DNA from: an uncultured Dorea sp.
GTDB lineage: Bacteria; Bacillota; Clostridia; Lachnospirales; Lachnospiraceae
Reading direction: 5' to 3'
Assembly (NCBI GenBank): GCA_948602995.1
Contig: CAPEBR010000006.1
Coordinates: 1-64,000, forward strand
Length of the DNA stretch: 64,000 nt
The translations under genes were made by a program, and so were the position numbers. The notes under the pieces are model-generated. The model was not told the origin of the DNA. It was given only the letters and a program-made list of their open reading frames with translations, and made no database searches. Positions 50,959 to 59,691 of this stretch are shown one piece after another. Every line of letters begins with the position of its first letter. Position 1 is the stretch's first letter.

Positions 50959-52101
50959 TTACCTCCTGCTTTCAATCCGTTCGTAAACCTCTGCCTCCGC
51001 TTCCAGAATCTCCTGTAGCGTTGGATTTTCTTTATTTTTGTGTGCCCTCATACAGTCCTCGATAATCTCTGTGATTTCAAGATATTTGATCTCACGGTTC
51101 AGAAACATTTTTACCGCCAGCTCATTTGCCGCATTAAATACAGTGGGAAGAGTTCCTTCCGCACGTCCTGCCTCATAGGCCAGGGCCAGGGCATAGAAGG
51201 TATCCATGTCAGGCTCCTCGAAATCCAGTCTTCCAAGCTTCCAGAAATCCAGCCGTTCCCCCGGCAGGTATCTCCTCTCCGGGTAATAAAGTGCGTACTG
51301 GATCGGAAGCTTCATATCCGGTGTCCCAAGCTGTGCCATCACTGCCCCGTCCACATATTCCACCATTGAATGAATTATGCTCTGAGGCTGAATTACTACC
51401 TGGATCTGATCCATCTTTACATCAAACAGCCATCTTGCCTCCATAACCTCAAGACCTTTATTCACCATTGTGGAGGAATCAATTGTAATCTTTCTTCCCA
51501 TAGACCAGTTAGGATGCTTTAAAGCATCCTCTACCTGAATGTCAAGAAGGTCTTCCTCCTTCTTTCCCCTGAACGGCCCCCCGGATGCAGTCAGCAGGAT
51601 CTTTTTTACTGCTTTTCCATCGTTTCCTCTGAGAGACTGGAAAATCGCACTATGCTCGCTGTCCACTGGAAGAATAGATACATTCTTTTCTCCTGCAAGA
51701 GGCATAATGATGTGGCCTGCTGTCACAAGAGTCTCCTTATTGGCAAGTGCAATATCCTTTCCTGCCTGGATGGCTTCTATAGTCGGCCGGATCCCGATCA
51801 TCCCTACAATCGCCGTCACCAGTATATCTGTCTCCTGTATTACCGCCAGTTCTGTCAGTCCATCCATCCCTGAGACTACCCGGGTGTCAAGATCTGCGAT
51901 TCTAAGCCGCAGCTCCTTTGCTTTCTCTTCATTCCAGACTGCCGCAAGCTTTGGCCGGAATTCACGAATCTGCTCCTCTAACCGTGTAATATTACTTCCT
52001 GCTGAAAGTCCGAGCACCCTGATATCCTGATTTTCCCTGACAACCTCCAGTGTCTGTGTACCGATTGAACCAGTAGAACCTAATATCGCTATATTCTTCA
52101 T
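50959..52101 (-). CDS. dxr: 1-deoxy-D-xylulose 5-phosphate reductoisomerase
   Basis: A 380-aa NADPH-dependent enzyme of the MEP isoprenoid pathway, supplying the precursors that UppS uses. NADPH motif GSTGSIGTQTLEVV at the N-terminus; metal/substrate motif LPVDSEHSAIFQSL and TASGGPFRG in the middle. I start at MKNIAILGSTG after GAGAGG. Between cdsA and dxr are about 150 bp holding a small AGCCG..CGGCT hairpin at 52232-52253. Confidence 0.96.
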   Translation of the reverse strand: MKNIAILGSTGSIGTQTLEVVRENQDIRVLGLSAGSNITRLEEQIREFRPKLAAVWNEEKAKELRLRIADLDTRVVSGMDGLTELAVIQETDILVTAIVGMIGIRPTIEAIQAGKDIALANKETLVTAGHIIMPLAGEKNVSILPVDSEHSAIFQSLRGNDGKAVKKILLTASGGPFRGKKEEDLLDIQVEDALKHPNWSMGRKITIDSSTMVNKGLEVMEARWLFDVKMDQIQVVIQPQSIIHSMVEYVDGAVMAQLGTPDMKLPIQYALYYPERRYLPGERLDFWKLGRLDFEEPDMDTFYALALAYEAGRAEGTLPTVFNAANELAVKMFLNREIKYLEITEIIEDCMRAHKNKENPTLQEILEAEAEVYERIESRR

Positions 52102-52252
52102 AATTACCTCTCTCATTGTAATAACCCTGCAAAAAGCTGCCGGGCAGCCGCTATGATCTATCCATAATAATCAAATCTCTGCTTTTACAATCTATGCCTG
52201 ACAAATGTCCCATATGTGTAACTGTTCAGCAGAGCCGTATTTTTGCATGCGG

Positions 52253-53056
52253 CTACAGGGTGCCTGTAAGCCAGGACGAAAGGTAGTAAATTACCGGCGC
52301 TGTGAAGATGACGCTGTCAAACCGGTCAAGCACTCCCCCGTGTCCTGGAATCAGCTTCCCGTAATCCTTGATCTCATAGTTTCTTTTAATAGCAGATGCC
52401 GCCAGATCTCCCACCTGGGAGATCATACCGCCAACGCCGCAGATCAATGCATGATGGAGCGGATTTGCCGGTGCACCGGAAAAACGGTTCATGAGAACTG
52501 CAAATAAAAACCCGAGAAGAGCAGCTCCAACAATACCGCCAATACCGCCCTCCACAGATTTTTTCGGGCTCAGCTTTGGCGCCATCTTGTGCTTTCCGAG
52601 CAGCATTCCCACACAGTACGCGCATGTATCACACCCCCAGGAACTTAGGAAAATCAGCCATACAACAATACCTCCATCCGTCAGTACACGCGTCTGATAA
52701 ACATAAGAAAGCATTACCGCCACATAAAAAAAACCGAAAAATATGGTTGTTACCTGCTCCGAACGAAAGGCGGGAAATGAAAACACATAGGCTCCCATCA
52801 GCACTACAAGAAAGAATATGGTGAGAGCCATCATGTAATCTGTGTTCCCTGTCAGAACCAGCACATAATATGCAACTGCTGCAGCATATCCTGCAATGCC
52901 CAGATTATTTGCCGTCCCCACCACCTTATAGAGCTCATTCAGTCCGATCAGGCTTAATAGTGCCAGTACTGCAAGCAAAAGATGTCCGCCATATCCCACT
53001 GTGCCAATCAGCACAATCACAAGCACAATTCCGCTTAGTAATCTGGTCTTAAACAT
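52253..53056 (-). CDS. cdsA: Phosphatidate cytidylyltransferase
   Basis: A 267-aa membrane enzyme making CDP-diacylglycerol from phosphatidate and CTP. About seven to eight hydrophobic segments and the family signature KLSPKKSVEGGIGGIVGA .. DRFDSVIFTAPVIYY are visible. Overlaps uppS by 8 nt. Confidence 0.95.
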   Translation of the reverse strand: MFKTRLLSGIVLVIVLIGTVGYGGHLLLAVLALLSLIGLNELYKVVGTANNLGIAGYAAAVAYYVLVLTGNTDYMMALTIFFLVVLMGAYVFSFPAFRSEQVTTIFFGFFYVAVMLSYVYQTRVLTDGGIVVWLIFLSSWGCDTCAYCVGMLLGKHKMAPKLSPKKSVEGGIGGIVGAALLGFLFAVLMNRFSGAPANPLHHALICGVGGMISQVGDLAASAIKRNYEIKDYGKLIPGHGGVLDRFDSVIFTAPVIYYLSSWLTGTL

Positions 53057-53765
53057 TCTGCCCCTCCTTCACACCGCCGAAGCGCCTGTCTCTTGCATTA
53101 TAACGCTCAATGGCACGTACAAGCTCTTCCTTTGTAAAATCCGGCCATGGCACGTCTGTAAAATAGAATTCGGTGTATGCAAGCTGCCATAACAGATAAT
53201 TGGAAAGCCTCTGCTCCCCGCTGGTCCTGATTAAAAGATCCGGATCCGGTATATCATGTGTATCAAGATAGCGCTCAATGCATCTCTCATCGATCTCGTC
53301 CGGATCTAATCTTCCTTCTTTCACATCCCCTGACAGATGTCTGACCGCGCGCACAAGTTCATCCCTGCTTCCGTAATTAATGGCGATCTGAAAGTTAAGC
53401 CCTCCGTTTCCCTTTGTTGCTTCCTCAAGCTCCGCAATCCTGCTCCGGATATCCGCATCCAGCTTTGAGATATCCCCAATAACACGGATCTTCATATCAT
53501 TTTTTGCCGCTGTTTTAAGGCAGGTCTTCATATAATTGCGCAGAAGCTTCATGAGTGCATCTACCTCATCCTTCGGCCGGCTCCAGTTCTCCGTGGAAAA
53601 TGCGTATACCGTCAGATACTTTACTCCCATGCGGAAGGCATCCTCACAGATCCGTTCCACGTTCTTGCTTCCCTGTGCATGCCCGTAATTACGCGGCATT
53701 CCCTTTGATTTTGCCCAGCGTCCGTTGCCGTCCAGTATAATTGCAACATGCTGTGGTATATTCAT
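53049..53765 (-). CDS. uppS: Undecaprenyl diphosphate synthase
   Basis: A 238-aa cis-prenyltransferase making the C55 lipid carrier for cell wall synthesis. Motifs: HVAIILDGNGRWAKSKG at the start (Asp and NGRWA), TVYAFSTENWSRP, and the C-terminal DLLIRTSGEQRLSNYLLWQ.. with PWPDF. I start at MNIPQHVAII after AAGGAG; the 28 upstream codons in frame include the hairpin at 53796 and are unlikely to be translated. Confidence 0.96.
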   Translation of the reverse strand: MNIPQHVAIILDGNGRWAKSKGMPRNYGHAQGSKNVERICEDAFRMGVKYLTVYAFSTENWSRPKDEVDALMKLLRNYMKTCLKTAAKNDMKIRVIGDISKLDADIRSRIAELEEATKGNGGLNFQIAINYGSRDELVRAVRHLSGDVKEGRLDPDEIDERCIERYLDTHDIPDPDLLIRTSGEQRLSNYLLWQLAYTEFYFTDVPWPDFTKEELVRAIERYNARDRRFGGVKEGQNV

Positions 53766-53795
53766 AATAACAGCTCCTTCCATATAAGACAATGC

Positions 53796-53845
53796 ACTCC
53801 CGGAAAATCCTCTGTCCCTGCCTTCACGGCTGATTTTCCGGGAGT
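53796..53845 (-). promoter_or_regulatory. Hairpin between frr and uppS
   Basis: ACTCCCGGAAAATC pairs exactly with GATTTTCCGGGAGT around a 22-nt loop. No T-run follows on the minus strand. It is probably an mRNA processing or attenuation point inside the operon. Confidence 0.6.
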
Positions 53846-53855
53846 ACATATCTGT

Positions 53856-54407
53856 TTATACCGTCATTACTTCCTTTGACTTTGAGTCTACGGTCTTGTC
53901 AACCTCTTTTACAAACTTATCCGTAAGCTTCTGAAGGTCATCGGTCATATCCTTAATCTCATCCTCTGATACATCCGTCCCCTTCAGCTTTTTTAAGGTA
54001 TCATTGCCATCGCGGCGGATGTTACGGACAGCCACCTTTGCTGCCTCTCCCTTCTTCTTTACATCCTTTACAAGGTCTTTTCTGCGCTCTTCTGTAAGCT
54101 CCGGAAATACAAGACGGATACAGGAGCCGTCATTGGTGGGATTGATGCCAAGATCAGATACCTGGATCGCCTTTTCAATCACCTTAAGCATATTCTTCTC
54201 CCATGGCTGGATCTGAATCATACGCGGATCCGGAACTGCCACATTCGCCACCTGCTGAATCGGCGTAGGGGTTCCGTAATAATCTACCATAATTCTGTTC
54301 AAGACATTCGGATTGGCACGCCCTGCACGGATTGTCCCCAGCTCCTCCACCAGATTTGCGATTGTCTTCTCCATCTTTGTTTCATATACTTTAAGCCTTT
54401 CATTCAT
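53856..54407 (-). CDS. frr: Ribosome recycling factor
   Basis: A 183-aa protein that splits post-termination ribosomes together with EF-G. Typical text: IRAGRANPNVLNRIMVDYYGTPTPIQQVANVAVPDPRMIQIQPW and VFPELTEERRKDLVK. Usual length. It follows pyrH by 18 nt; GGAGG precedes the ATG. Confidence 0.97.
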   Translation of the reverse strand: MNERLKVYETKMEKTIANLVEELGTIRAGRANPNVLNRIMVDYYGTPTPIQQVANVAVPDPRMIQIQPWEKNMLKVIEKAIQVSDLGINPTNDGSCIRLVFPELTEERRKDLVKDVKKKGEAAKVAVRNIRRDGNDTLKKLKGTDVSEDEIKDMTDDLQKLTDKFVKEVDKTVDSKSKEVMTV

Positions 54408-54425
54408 AATCTGTCTCCTCCTTAT

Positions 54426-55121
54426 CTATACAGTCACCCTGGTTCCTGTAAATGTTCCTGTCATTGTCTCAATAATACTGTTCTCTTCATTCAGACCGAA
54501 TACAAGCATCGGCATCTTATTTTCCAGACACATGATTGACGCGGTAAGGTCAACTGCCTGAAGCTTTTTGTCAATAATCTCCTGAATGGAAATCTCGTCA
54601 TATTTTACTGCTTCCGGATTCACCTTTGGATCACTGTCGTAAATACCGTCAATTGCCTTTGCCAGCAGCATAGCATCTGCTTCAATCTCTATTGCACGGA
54701 GAACTGCTCCTGTGTCTGTGGAAAAATACGGATGCCCGGTTCCTCCTGCAAAAAAGATAACCTTTCCTTCTTCTAGCGCCGTAAGTGCTTTATCCTTTGA
54801 AAACAGGGTGGTAAATGCCCCGCAGACAAATGGGGTGAATACCTCTGTCTTCATTCCTGCATACCGGAAAATGTCGGATACGTAAATACAGTTCATAACC
54901 GTTGCCAGCATCCCGATCTGATCCGCCTTCACCCGGTCAATGGTCTCGCTTGTCCTGCCCCGCCAGAAGTTGCCGCCACCGGTAACCACTGCTACCTGAA
55001 TGCCAGTGTCTGTCAGTGCCTTTACCTGCTTTGCAACCCCCATGCAGGTCGCCTCGTCAAAGCCGGTTCCTTTGCTGCCTGCAAGGGCTTCGCCGCTGAG
55101 CTTTAATAATACTCTTTTCAT
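54426..55121 (-). CDS. pyrH: UMP kinase
   Basis: A 231-aa amino-acid-kinase-fold enzyme converting UMP to UDP. Motifs: VLLKLSGEALAG at the start, VVTGGGNFWRGR, and TGHPYFSTDTGAVLRAIEIEADAMLLAK. It is the first gene of the cluster seen here. The usual upstream neighbours rpsB and tsf are not present, since the next upstream DNA holds repeats and an unrelated gene. Confidence 0.97.
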   Translation of the reverse strand: MKRVLLKLSGEALAGSKGTGFDEATCMGVAKQVKALTDTGIQVAVVTGGGNFWRGRTSETIDRVKADQIGMLATVMNCIYVSDIFRYAGMKTEVFTPFVCGAFTTLFSKDKALTALEEGKVIFFAGGTGHPYFSTDTGAVLRAIEIEADAMLLAKAIDGIYDSDPKVNPEAVKYDEISIQEIIDKKLQAVDLTASIMCLENKMPMLVFGLNEENSIIETMTGTFTGTRVTV

Positions 55122-55219
55122 AGTTTTTGTACTCCTTCACATACTTATAGATAAGTATAGCACAGGAACGGCGAAAATGGAATATGGATGTTTGTTTTTT
55201 CTGCTTGTTGTCTGTCATT

Positions 55220-55305
55220 TTGTTACTGTTCACACAGGTCTGTGCATTTACTGCACAGACCGTAAGAAAGTGATTCAGGTATGAGCAAATCCCATTCTCG
55301 GAGCG
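55220..55305. repeat. Partial MITE-family copy (reverse orientation)
   Basis: GTTACTGTTCACACAGG, the hairpin GGTCTGTGCA..TGCACAGACC-type and AAAGTGATTCAGG, then CAAATCCCATTC match the reverse complement of the right half of copy 1. The copy ends near 55305, nine bases before the stop codon of the AlbA-type gene; the other terminal repeat is missing. Confidence 0.65.
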
Positions 55306-55313
55306 AATTGAAC

Positions 55314-57113
55314 CTAATTCGTTGTCACATGCCAGGTGCCGCTTCTGCGGGAGCCCTGGCGGATTATGTGGTTGTTTTTCTTTAGGGACTGCAGTGTCCG
55401 TTCTACTGTCCGTTTGGCGATTCCGGTCTGCTGGCTGATCTTGTCGGTGGAGACTGACGGCTGTGAGGCAAGGACAGCCAGTACTTTTTTCTCGTTGTCA
55501 GTTAATTCGTCTGTAGCTTTTTTTGCATGATCAGTTTCTGTTTTTTTCTCATGGGTATGCTGCTCTGCAATGCTTTCATTGTTTTCTGCTGCAATTTTCC
55601 TGTTATTCTCTGTGGTCATTGTCCGGGAGGCTTCCGGATCACTAATTTCTTTTTCCATGGTCATTGGCCGGGCTGTCTTCGGATTGCTGGTTTCTTTTTC
55701 CATGGTCATTGGCCGGGCTGTCTTTGGATTATTTTTTTCTTTTTTTGTGGGGCTTTCGGGATTATTTTTTGTAGTTTTTTGTCTGGGGCTTGCTGTGCGG
55801 TTTTCTTTTTTGGTTTTTGCAGGGGTTTCTATGTTATTTTGGGGCGGTTTGGTTTCTGCTGTGATGTCGGGGGCTGGGAAGGGACTGCTTTCTGAGTAAT
55901 TCAGGTTTTTGAGGGTCAGGGTGAACTGACCGTGGTCGGAGTAGCAGGAGTGTTTTTTTTCAGGAGTAAACTGGTGAGCTTCCTGGCAGTCTGACTGTAT
56001 TTTTGTAAGTCCTGTTCCTTCCTGTTCCATATAGCCGATCTGGGTAAGGATTCCGGCTATGACCGGGTTCCGCACAGAGGGCAGGACGATGCCGGGGGGC
56101 TTATCCTGAATCTGGCTGCCGTCTGCCATTCCCCCGGGAGAGGATATGGTAAGGTGGTCATCATAGATGTCTATGCGGATCTCACTTTTGGTTCTTAAGT
56201 AGTCCCGGTGTGCGAGAGCATTTACTAAGCCTTCAAAAATACTTCTGTCTGGGTAGTCTGGCAGCACGGTCTTTTTACCGTCCGCCTCTTCCCACTGTAT
56301 TTTCATATTTTCCTTTATGAAGGCGATTCCTTTGTTAAGGAGTGTAAACAGATTTCCTTTGTACCTGGCACCAGTCAGAATGCCCTTTCTGCCGCCGGAA
56401 CGGTCAAGTCCATTCCATCGGATGCAGCGCAGGCCGGGAAGGCTGTCGGAGATGGCATGTGACCCAGACTGGCCTGGCTGTGTACTGCATGCCTTGTCAG
56501 AATGAACTGACAGAATACCGCATGGCGCGCCTGGATGCCCTGACGGGATCTTGAAATCTGCGGTGTCTGCAAAGAGAAGGCCTGCAAAAGTGAGTCTGTT
56601 ATTTTTTATCAGGCTCAGGGCTTCCAGACTGGCTTTTGACAGAATGTTTCCCGTCCACTCCTGATAGCATATGCCAAGCTCTGCGAAGGAGGTTCCTTCT
56701 GCGGGATAATCGGTCTCCCGGGCGTCACAGGTGATATCCTCCGCCTTTAGGAGAAGCCTCTTAAGCTCCTCTGTCCCGGCGGGGATGTTTTCTTTTCCTG
56801 ACCGGATATATGCTCCCCGTTTTCTGTCAGTGATGTAATAATAGGGCGGCTCTTTTCCGGGAGACACCTCTAAAAGCAGAATCACTTTTCCGTTTTTTTG
56901 TTTTCGCGGTTTTAGGGTAATCTTCGGAAGAGGAACGATACATTGTTCAATTTTTAACCGGATCATTTCTAATGCGGTCTCCATATTCTGTGCCCCGGCA
57001 ACGGTTCCATCGCCTGCCGTTCCAAATACCAGTACGCCTCCTGTCCCATTTGCGAACGCACTTACACTTTTCAGCCAGTTTTCCACCACTGTCTGTCTCC
57101 CTTCCTTGTCCAA
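55314..57113 (-). CDS. AlbA-type putative DNA-binding regulator with repeat region (5' end uncertain)
   Basis: A protein of about 599 aa. Residues 1-120 are a Schlafen/AlbA_2 domain (SVSAFANGTGGVLVFG .. GAYIRSGKENIPAG). About 230-330 is the ATPase-like HATPase_c_4 region (FEGLVNALAHRDYL .. SPGGMADGSQIQ). Then comes a low-complexity segment of Thr/Asn/Lys/Pro with 15-residue repeats, and a C-terminal winged helix (VLAVLASQPSVSTDKISQQTGIAKRTVERTLQSL). Only TTG or GTG starts are available (TTG at 57113; GTG at about 57089 after GGGAG). The usual first beta strand of the AlbA domain is missing, and repeats abut both ends, so it may be truncated. Confidence 0.75.
   Translation of the reverse strand: MDKEGRQTVVENWLKSVSAFANGTGGVLVFGTAGDGTVAGAQNMETALEMIRLKIEQCIVPLPKITLKPRKQKNGKVILLLEVSPGKEPPYYYITDRKRGAYIRSGKENIPAGTEELKRLLLKAEDITCDARETDYPAEGTSFAELGICYQEWTGNILSKASLEALSLIKNNRLTFAGLLFADTADFKIPSGHPGAPCGILSVHSDKACSTQPGQSGSHAISDSLPGLRCIRWNGLDRSGGRKGILTGARYKGNLFTLLNKGIAFIKENMKIQWEEADGKKTVLPDYPDRSIFEGLVNALAHRDYLRTKSEIRIDIYDDHLTISSPGGMADGSQIQDKPPGIVLPSVRNPVIAGILTQIGYMEQEGTGLTKIQSDCQEAHQFTPEKKHSCYSDHGQFTLTLKNLNYSESSPFPAPDITAETKPPQNNIETPAKTKKENRTASPRQKTTKNNPESPTKKEKNNPKTARPMTMEKETSNPKTARPMTMEKEISDPEASRTMTTENNRKIAAENNESIAEQHTHEKKTETDHAKKATDELTDNEKKVLAVLASQPSVSTDKISQQTGIAKRTVERTLQSLKKNNHIIRQGSRRSGTWHVTTN
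55601..55735. repeat. 45-bp tandem repeats inside the AlbA-type gene
   Basis: Two nearly identical 45-bp units (55646-55690, 55691-55735) and a third, diverged unit before them encode the 15-residue repeat KTARPMTMEKETSNP. The number of units may vary between strains. Confidence 0.8.
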
Positions 57114-57121
57114 TTGATTAT

Positions 57122-57170
57122 GTAACTACTCAGTACCTTTGCAGTTACATGCAAAATCCATTTAAAATAT
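57122..57170. repeat. Short repeat shared with 42315
   Basis: GTAACTACTCAGTACC, then CAGTTACATGCAAAATCC matches 42315-42360. It starts nine bases upstream of the TTG that opens the AlbA-type frame, where that gene's own 5' end would be expected. The rest of the 57114-57448 gap holds the VanW promoter and no convincing gene. Confidence 0.5.
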
Positions 57171-57351
57171 CTACGCTTCGACTATTGCTTAATTGTTATA
57201 ATACTGACCTGCAGGCAGCGCAGAAAGAATGACGACCATCATAATCAATCGGTTTCTTCTCATAAGATAAGTTCTCCATAACATATACATATATACTTTA
57301 TCATTATAAATCAAAGGTCTTGAATGAATCAACTCATTTGCACAAATACGC

Positions 57352-57380
57352 TTGATATTTTTTTCAATATCACGGATAAT
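57352..57380 (+). promoter_or_regulatory. Promoter of the VanW gene
   Basis: TTGATA (57352-57357), 17-bp spacer, GATAAT (57375-57380), about 60 nt upstream of the ATG. Confidence 0.65.
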
Positions 57381-57448
57381 AGAATTGTAAAACATGTTCC
57401 TGACTCTTGAACAGTAACCAAAACAGATTAATTCCTCCGGAGGTTTTT

Positions 57449-58873
57449 ATGAAAAAGTTTTTAATCATTCTGACTACTGGCATCCTTCTTCTGGCCGCAG
57501 GCGGCTATACCGTTCTCTGTGCTGTTTCTGATACAGGACATATTCTGCCCGGAATCACTGTACGAGGAGTAAATATAGGCAATATGACCGCTGAGGATGC
57601 GGTTCATGCACTCCGTAAAGAAGCGGACCGTAATTCAGATCACGCACTGATTACCGTCTCGCTGGACGGCGTCAACTATACTGTCAGAGCAGAGGGGGCG
57701 GCCGAATTAGATTATGAGGCTGCGGTGCAGGAAGCTCTGCAAAAAACTCCTGATGAATTCTGGCTCAGGGGAGCTGCATGGCTGAAAGCTTTCTGGGGAG
57801 GAAATCCTGTCTCACATTCTCCTGTAAAAACCGATCCGGACGCTCTGTGCGCTGCCCTTATTTCCAACGGCTTTCCAGATATAGACACTTATATCAGACA
57901 GCCTGTCACGGTCCAGGGGGACCGGCTCGTCTTTTCTGCCGGAGCAGTTGAAGAAAAGATTGATAAAGAGACACTGGTCGAACGTATAACAAAGACTTAT
58001 GAGAAAGAGGCCTATTCGGAGGTGATCCCCTGTCCCCTCACCCCGACAAAAGCTGCTGACCTGAAACAGATTTACCAGGAAATACATAAGGAACCGAAAA
58101 ATGCAACACTGGACCCAGATAATAACTATGCAATTGTAGAAGGAAAACCAGGGATTGATTTTGATATGGAACAGGCCCGGAAGGCATTGGAAACCGCGAA
58201 AAGTGGGAAGGAAGCATCCATTGACCTTCTATACCCCGAGCCAGAGGTGCATGCCCGGGATCTTGAAGAACGCATGTTTTCAGATGTTCTTGCCACCTAT
58301 ACAACAACCGTAAATGACACACCCAATGCTGTGTCCAATATTAAGCTTGCCACCAAAAAATGCAGTGAGATCATCCTGCCCTCTGGCTATGAATTCTCCT
58401 TTAACAAGGCAGTCGGAGAACAGACGGCGGCCACAGGCTTTAAAACAGCGGATGCCATTCTGGACGGCAAGATTATCCAGGCATATGGCGGCGGCATATG
58501 TCAGGTATCCACCACAATCTTTGCCGCATCGCTTTATGCAAATCTGGATATTCTGGAACACTGGAACCATGACTATGTGTCAAGCTACATTGAAGCCGGC
58601 ATGGATGCCGCCGTTGCATGGGGCGTTCTTGACATGCGTGTGGGAAACAGCTTTGCCTATCCGGTTAAAATAGAGGTACGCTGCACGGGAAACAACCTGA
58701 CTGCAACCATCCTTGGCACCAGAACTGACGACTCCTTTGTAGAGATTGAAACCGAAGTTTTGCAAAACTCTCCGCCCCATACTATGGAGGTTATCACTCA
58801 CCGCAATGTTTATACAGAAAATAAGCGGCATGTTTTTACAGAAAAAGCCGCCTACAGCAGCTATGTGCAATAG
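57449..58873 (+). CDS. VanW family protein with peptidoglycan-binding-like repeats
   Basis: A 474-aa exported protein: N-terminal signal/anchor (KKFLIILTTGILLLAAGGYTVL), two PG_binding_4-like modules (about 30-140 and 160-290: ITVRGVNIGNMTAEDAVHAL), and the VanW domain (NIKLATKKCSEIILPSGYEFSFNKAVGEQTAATGFKTA .. YGGGICQVSTTIFAASLYANLDI). VanW proteins occur with vancomycin-resistance loci and widely in Clostridia; the reaction is not settled. The start at MKKF follows CCTCCGGAGG, which can itself form a small hairpin over the ribosome-binding site. Confidence 0.93.
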   Translation: MKKFLIILTTGILLLAAGGYTVLCAVSDTGHILPGITVRGVNIGNMTAEDAVHALRKEADRNSDHALITVSLDGVNYTVRAEGAAELDYEAAVQEALQKTPDEFWLRGAAWLKAFWGGNPVSHSPVKTDPDALCAALISNGFPDIDTYIRQPVTVQGDRLVFSAGAVEEKIDKETLVERITKTYEKEAYSEVIPCPLTPTKAADLKQIYQEIHKEPKNATLDPDNNYAIVEGKPGIDFDMEQARKALETAKSGKEASIDLLYPEPEVHARDLEERMFSDVLATYTTTVNDTPNAVSNIKLATKKCSEIILPSGYEFSFNKAVGEQTAATGFKTADAILDGKIIQAYGGGICQVSTTIFAASLYANLDILEHWNHDYVSSYIEAGMDAAVAWGVLDMRVGNSFAYPVKIEVRCTGNNLTATILGTRTDDSFVEIETEVLQNSPPHTMEVITHRNVYTENKRHVFTEKAAYSSYVQ

Positions 58874-58951
58874 GCTGTTCCAATGGAGGGAATAAATATA
58901 TGGGAACATACTAAATCCAGGCAACAGTGGATTTGAAGAAATACTTACAGG

Positions 58952-59686
58952 CTAAAGCCTCTCCAAAATCCGGCGCTTATATTCCAGGAACTCCGCTGTC
59001 AGATTAAACTCCTTTTTTCTCGGCCTTGGTTCCTCTATTACGATTTCTTCTGTCACCCGACCCGGTTTCCCCGTCAGGAGGCAGATCCGGTCTGACAGAA
59101 GAATCGCCTCGTCAATATCATGGGTAATAAAAAGAGTTGACAGATGAATCTTATCCATAACATCCAGATACCATCTGTGCATCTCGCCCTTTGTCAGGGT
59201 ATCAAGAGCGCTGAACGGCTCGTCCAGCAGAGCCACGTCACTGGAAAACATATAGGTTCTAAGCAATGCCGCCCTTTGGCGCATACCTCCGGAAAGCTGG
59301 CGCGGATATTTCTTCTGTGTCCCCTCCAGTCCGAATTCTTCAAAATAAAGCGACACCTTCTTCCGGGCCTCCTTTTTCTTCTCGCCCTTAAGCAAAAGCG
59401 GCAGAATCACATTATCCTCTATGGTCCGGTACGGCAGAAGCAGATCCTTCTGCATCATATAGCTGATCTGACCAGGGCAGCCTGTAATATCCTTTCCGTT
59501 TAAAATCACCTTTCCCTGCTGCGGCTTATGCAGCCCGGAAATGATATGGAACAGGGTTGTCTTTCCGCATCCGCTTGCTCCAAGAATACTCACCAGTTCC
59601 TGCTCATGAAGCTCCAGGCTCACGTCCGCAAGAACAGGCATCTCTTCATATGCAAAAGTGATTCCTGATACTTTTAGTTCAGCCAT
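58952..59686 (-). CDS. Thiamine-precursor ABC transporter ATP-binding protein (ThiZ-like)
   Basis: A 244-aa ATPase of the NitT/TauT/ThiZ class. Walker A is GASGCGKTTLF, the signature is LSGGMRQRAALLRTY, and Walker B is VALLDEPFSALD. It energises uptake with the permease and lipoprotein encoded upstream. The TPP riboswitch at the head of the operon shows the substrate is thiamine-related, most likely a hydroxymethylpyrimidine precursor. Confidence 0.9.
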   Translation of the reverse strand: MAELKVSGITFAYEEMPVLADVSLELHEQELVSILGASGCGKTTLFHIISGLHKPQQGKVILNGKDITGCPGQISYMMQKDLLLPYRTIEDNVILPLLLKGEKKKEARKKVSLYFEEFGLEGTQKKYPRQLSGGMRQRAALLRTYMFSSDVALLDEPFSALDTLTKGEMHRWYLDVMDKIHLSTLFITHDIDEAILLSDRICLLTGKPGRVTEEIVIEEPRPRKKEFNLTAEFLEYKRRILERL

Positions 59687-59691
59687 AATAC

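Noticed and set aside
57189..57395. 68-codon minus-strand ORF in the gap before the VanW gene
   Set aside because: No clear ribosome-binding site, overlaps the VanW promoter on the other strand, and no recognisable protein pattern. Left out for lack of support.
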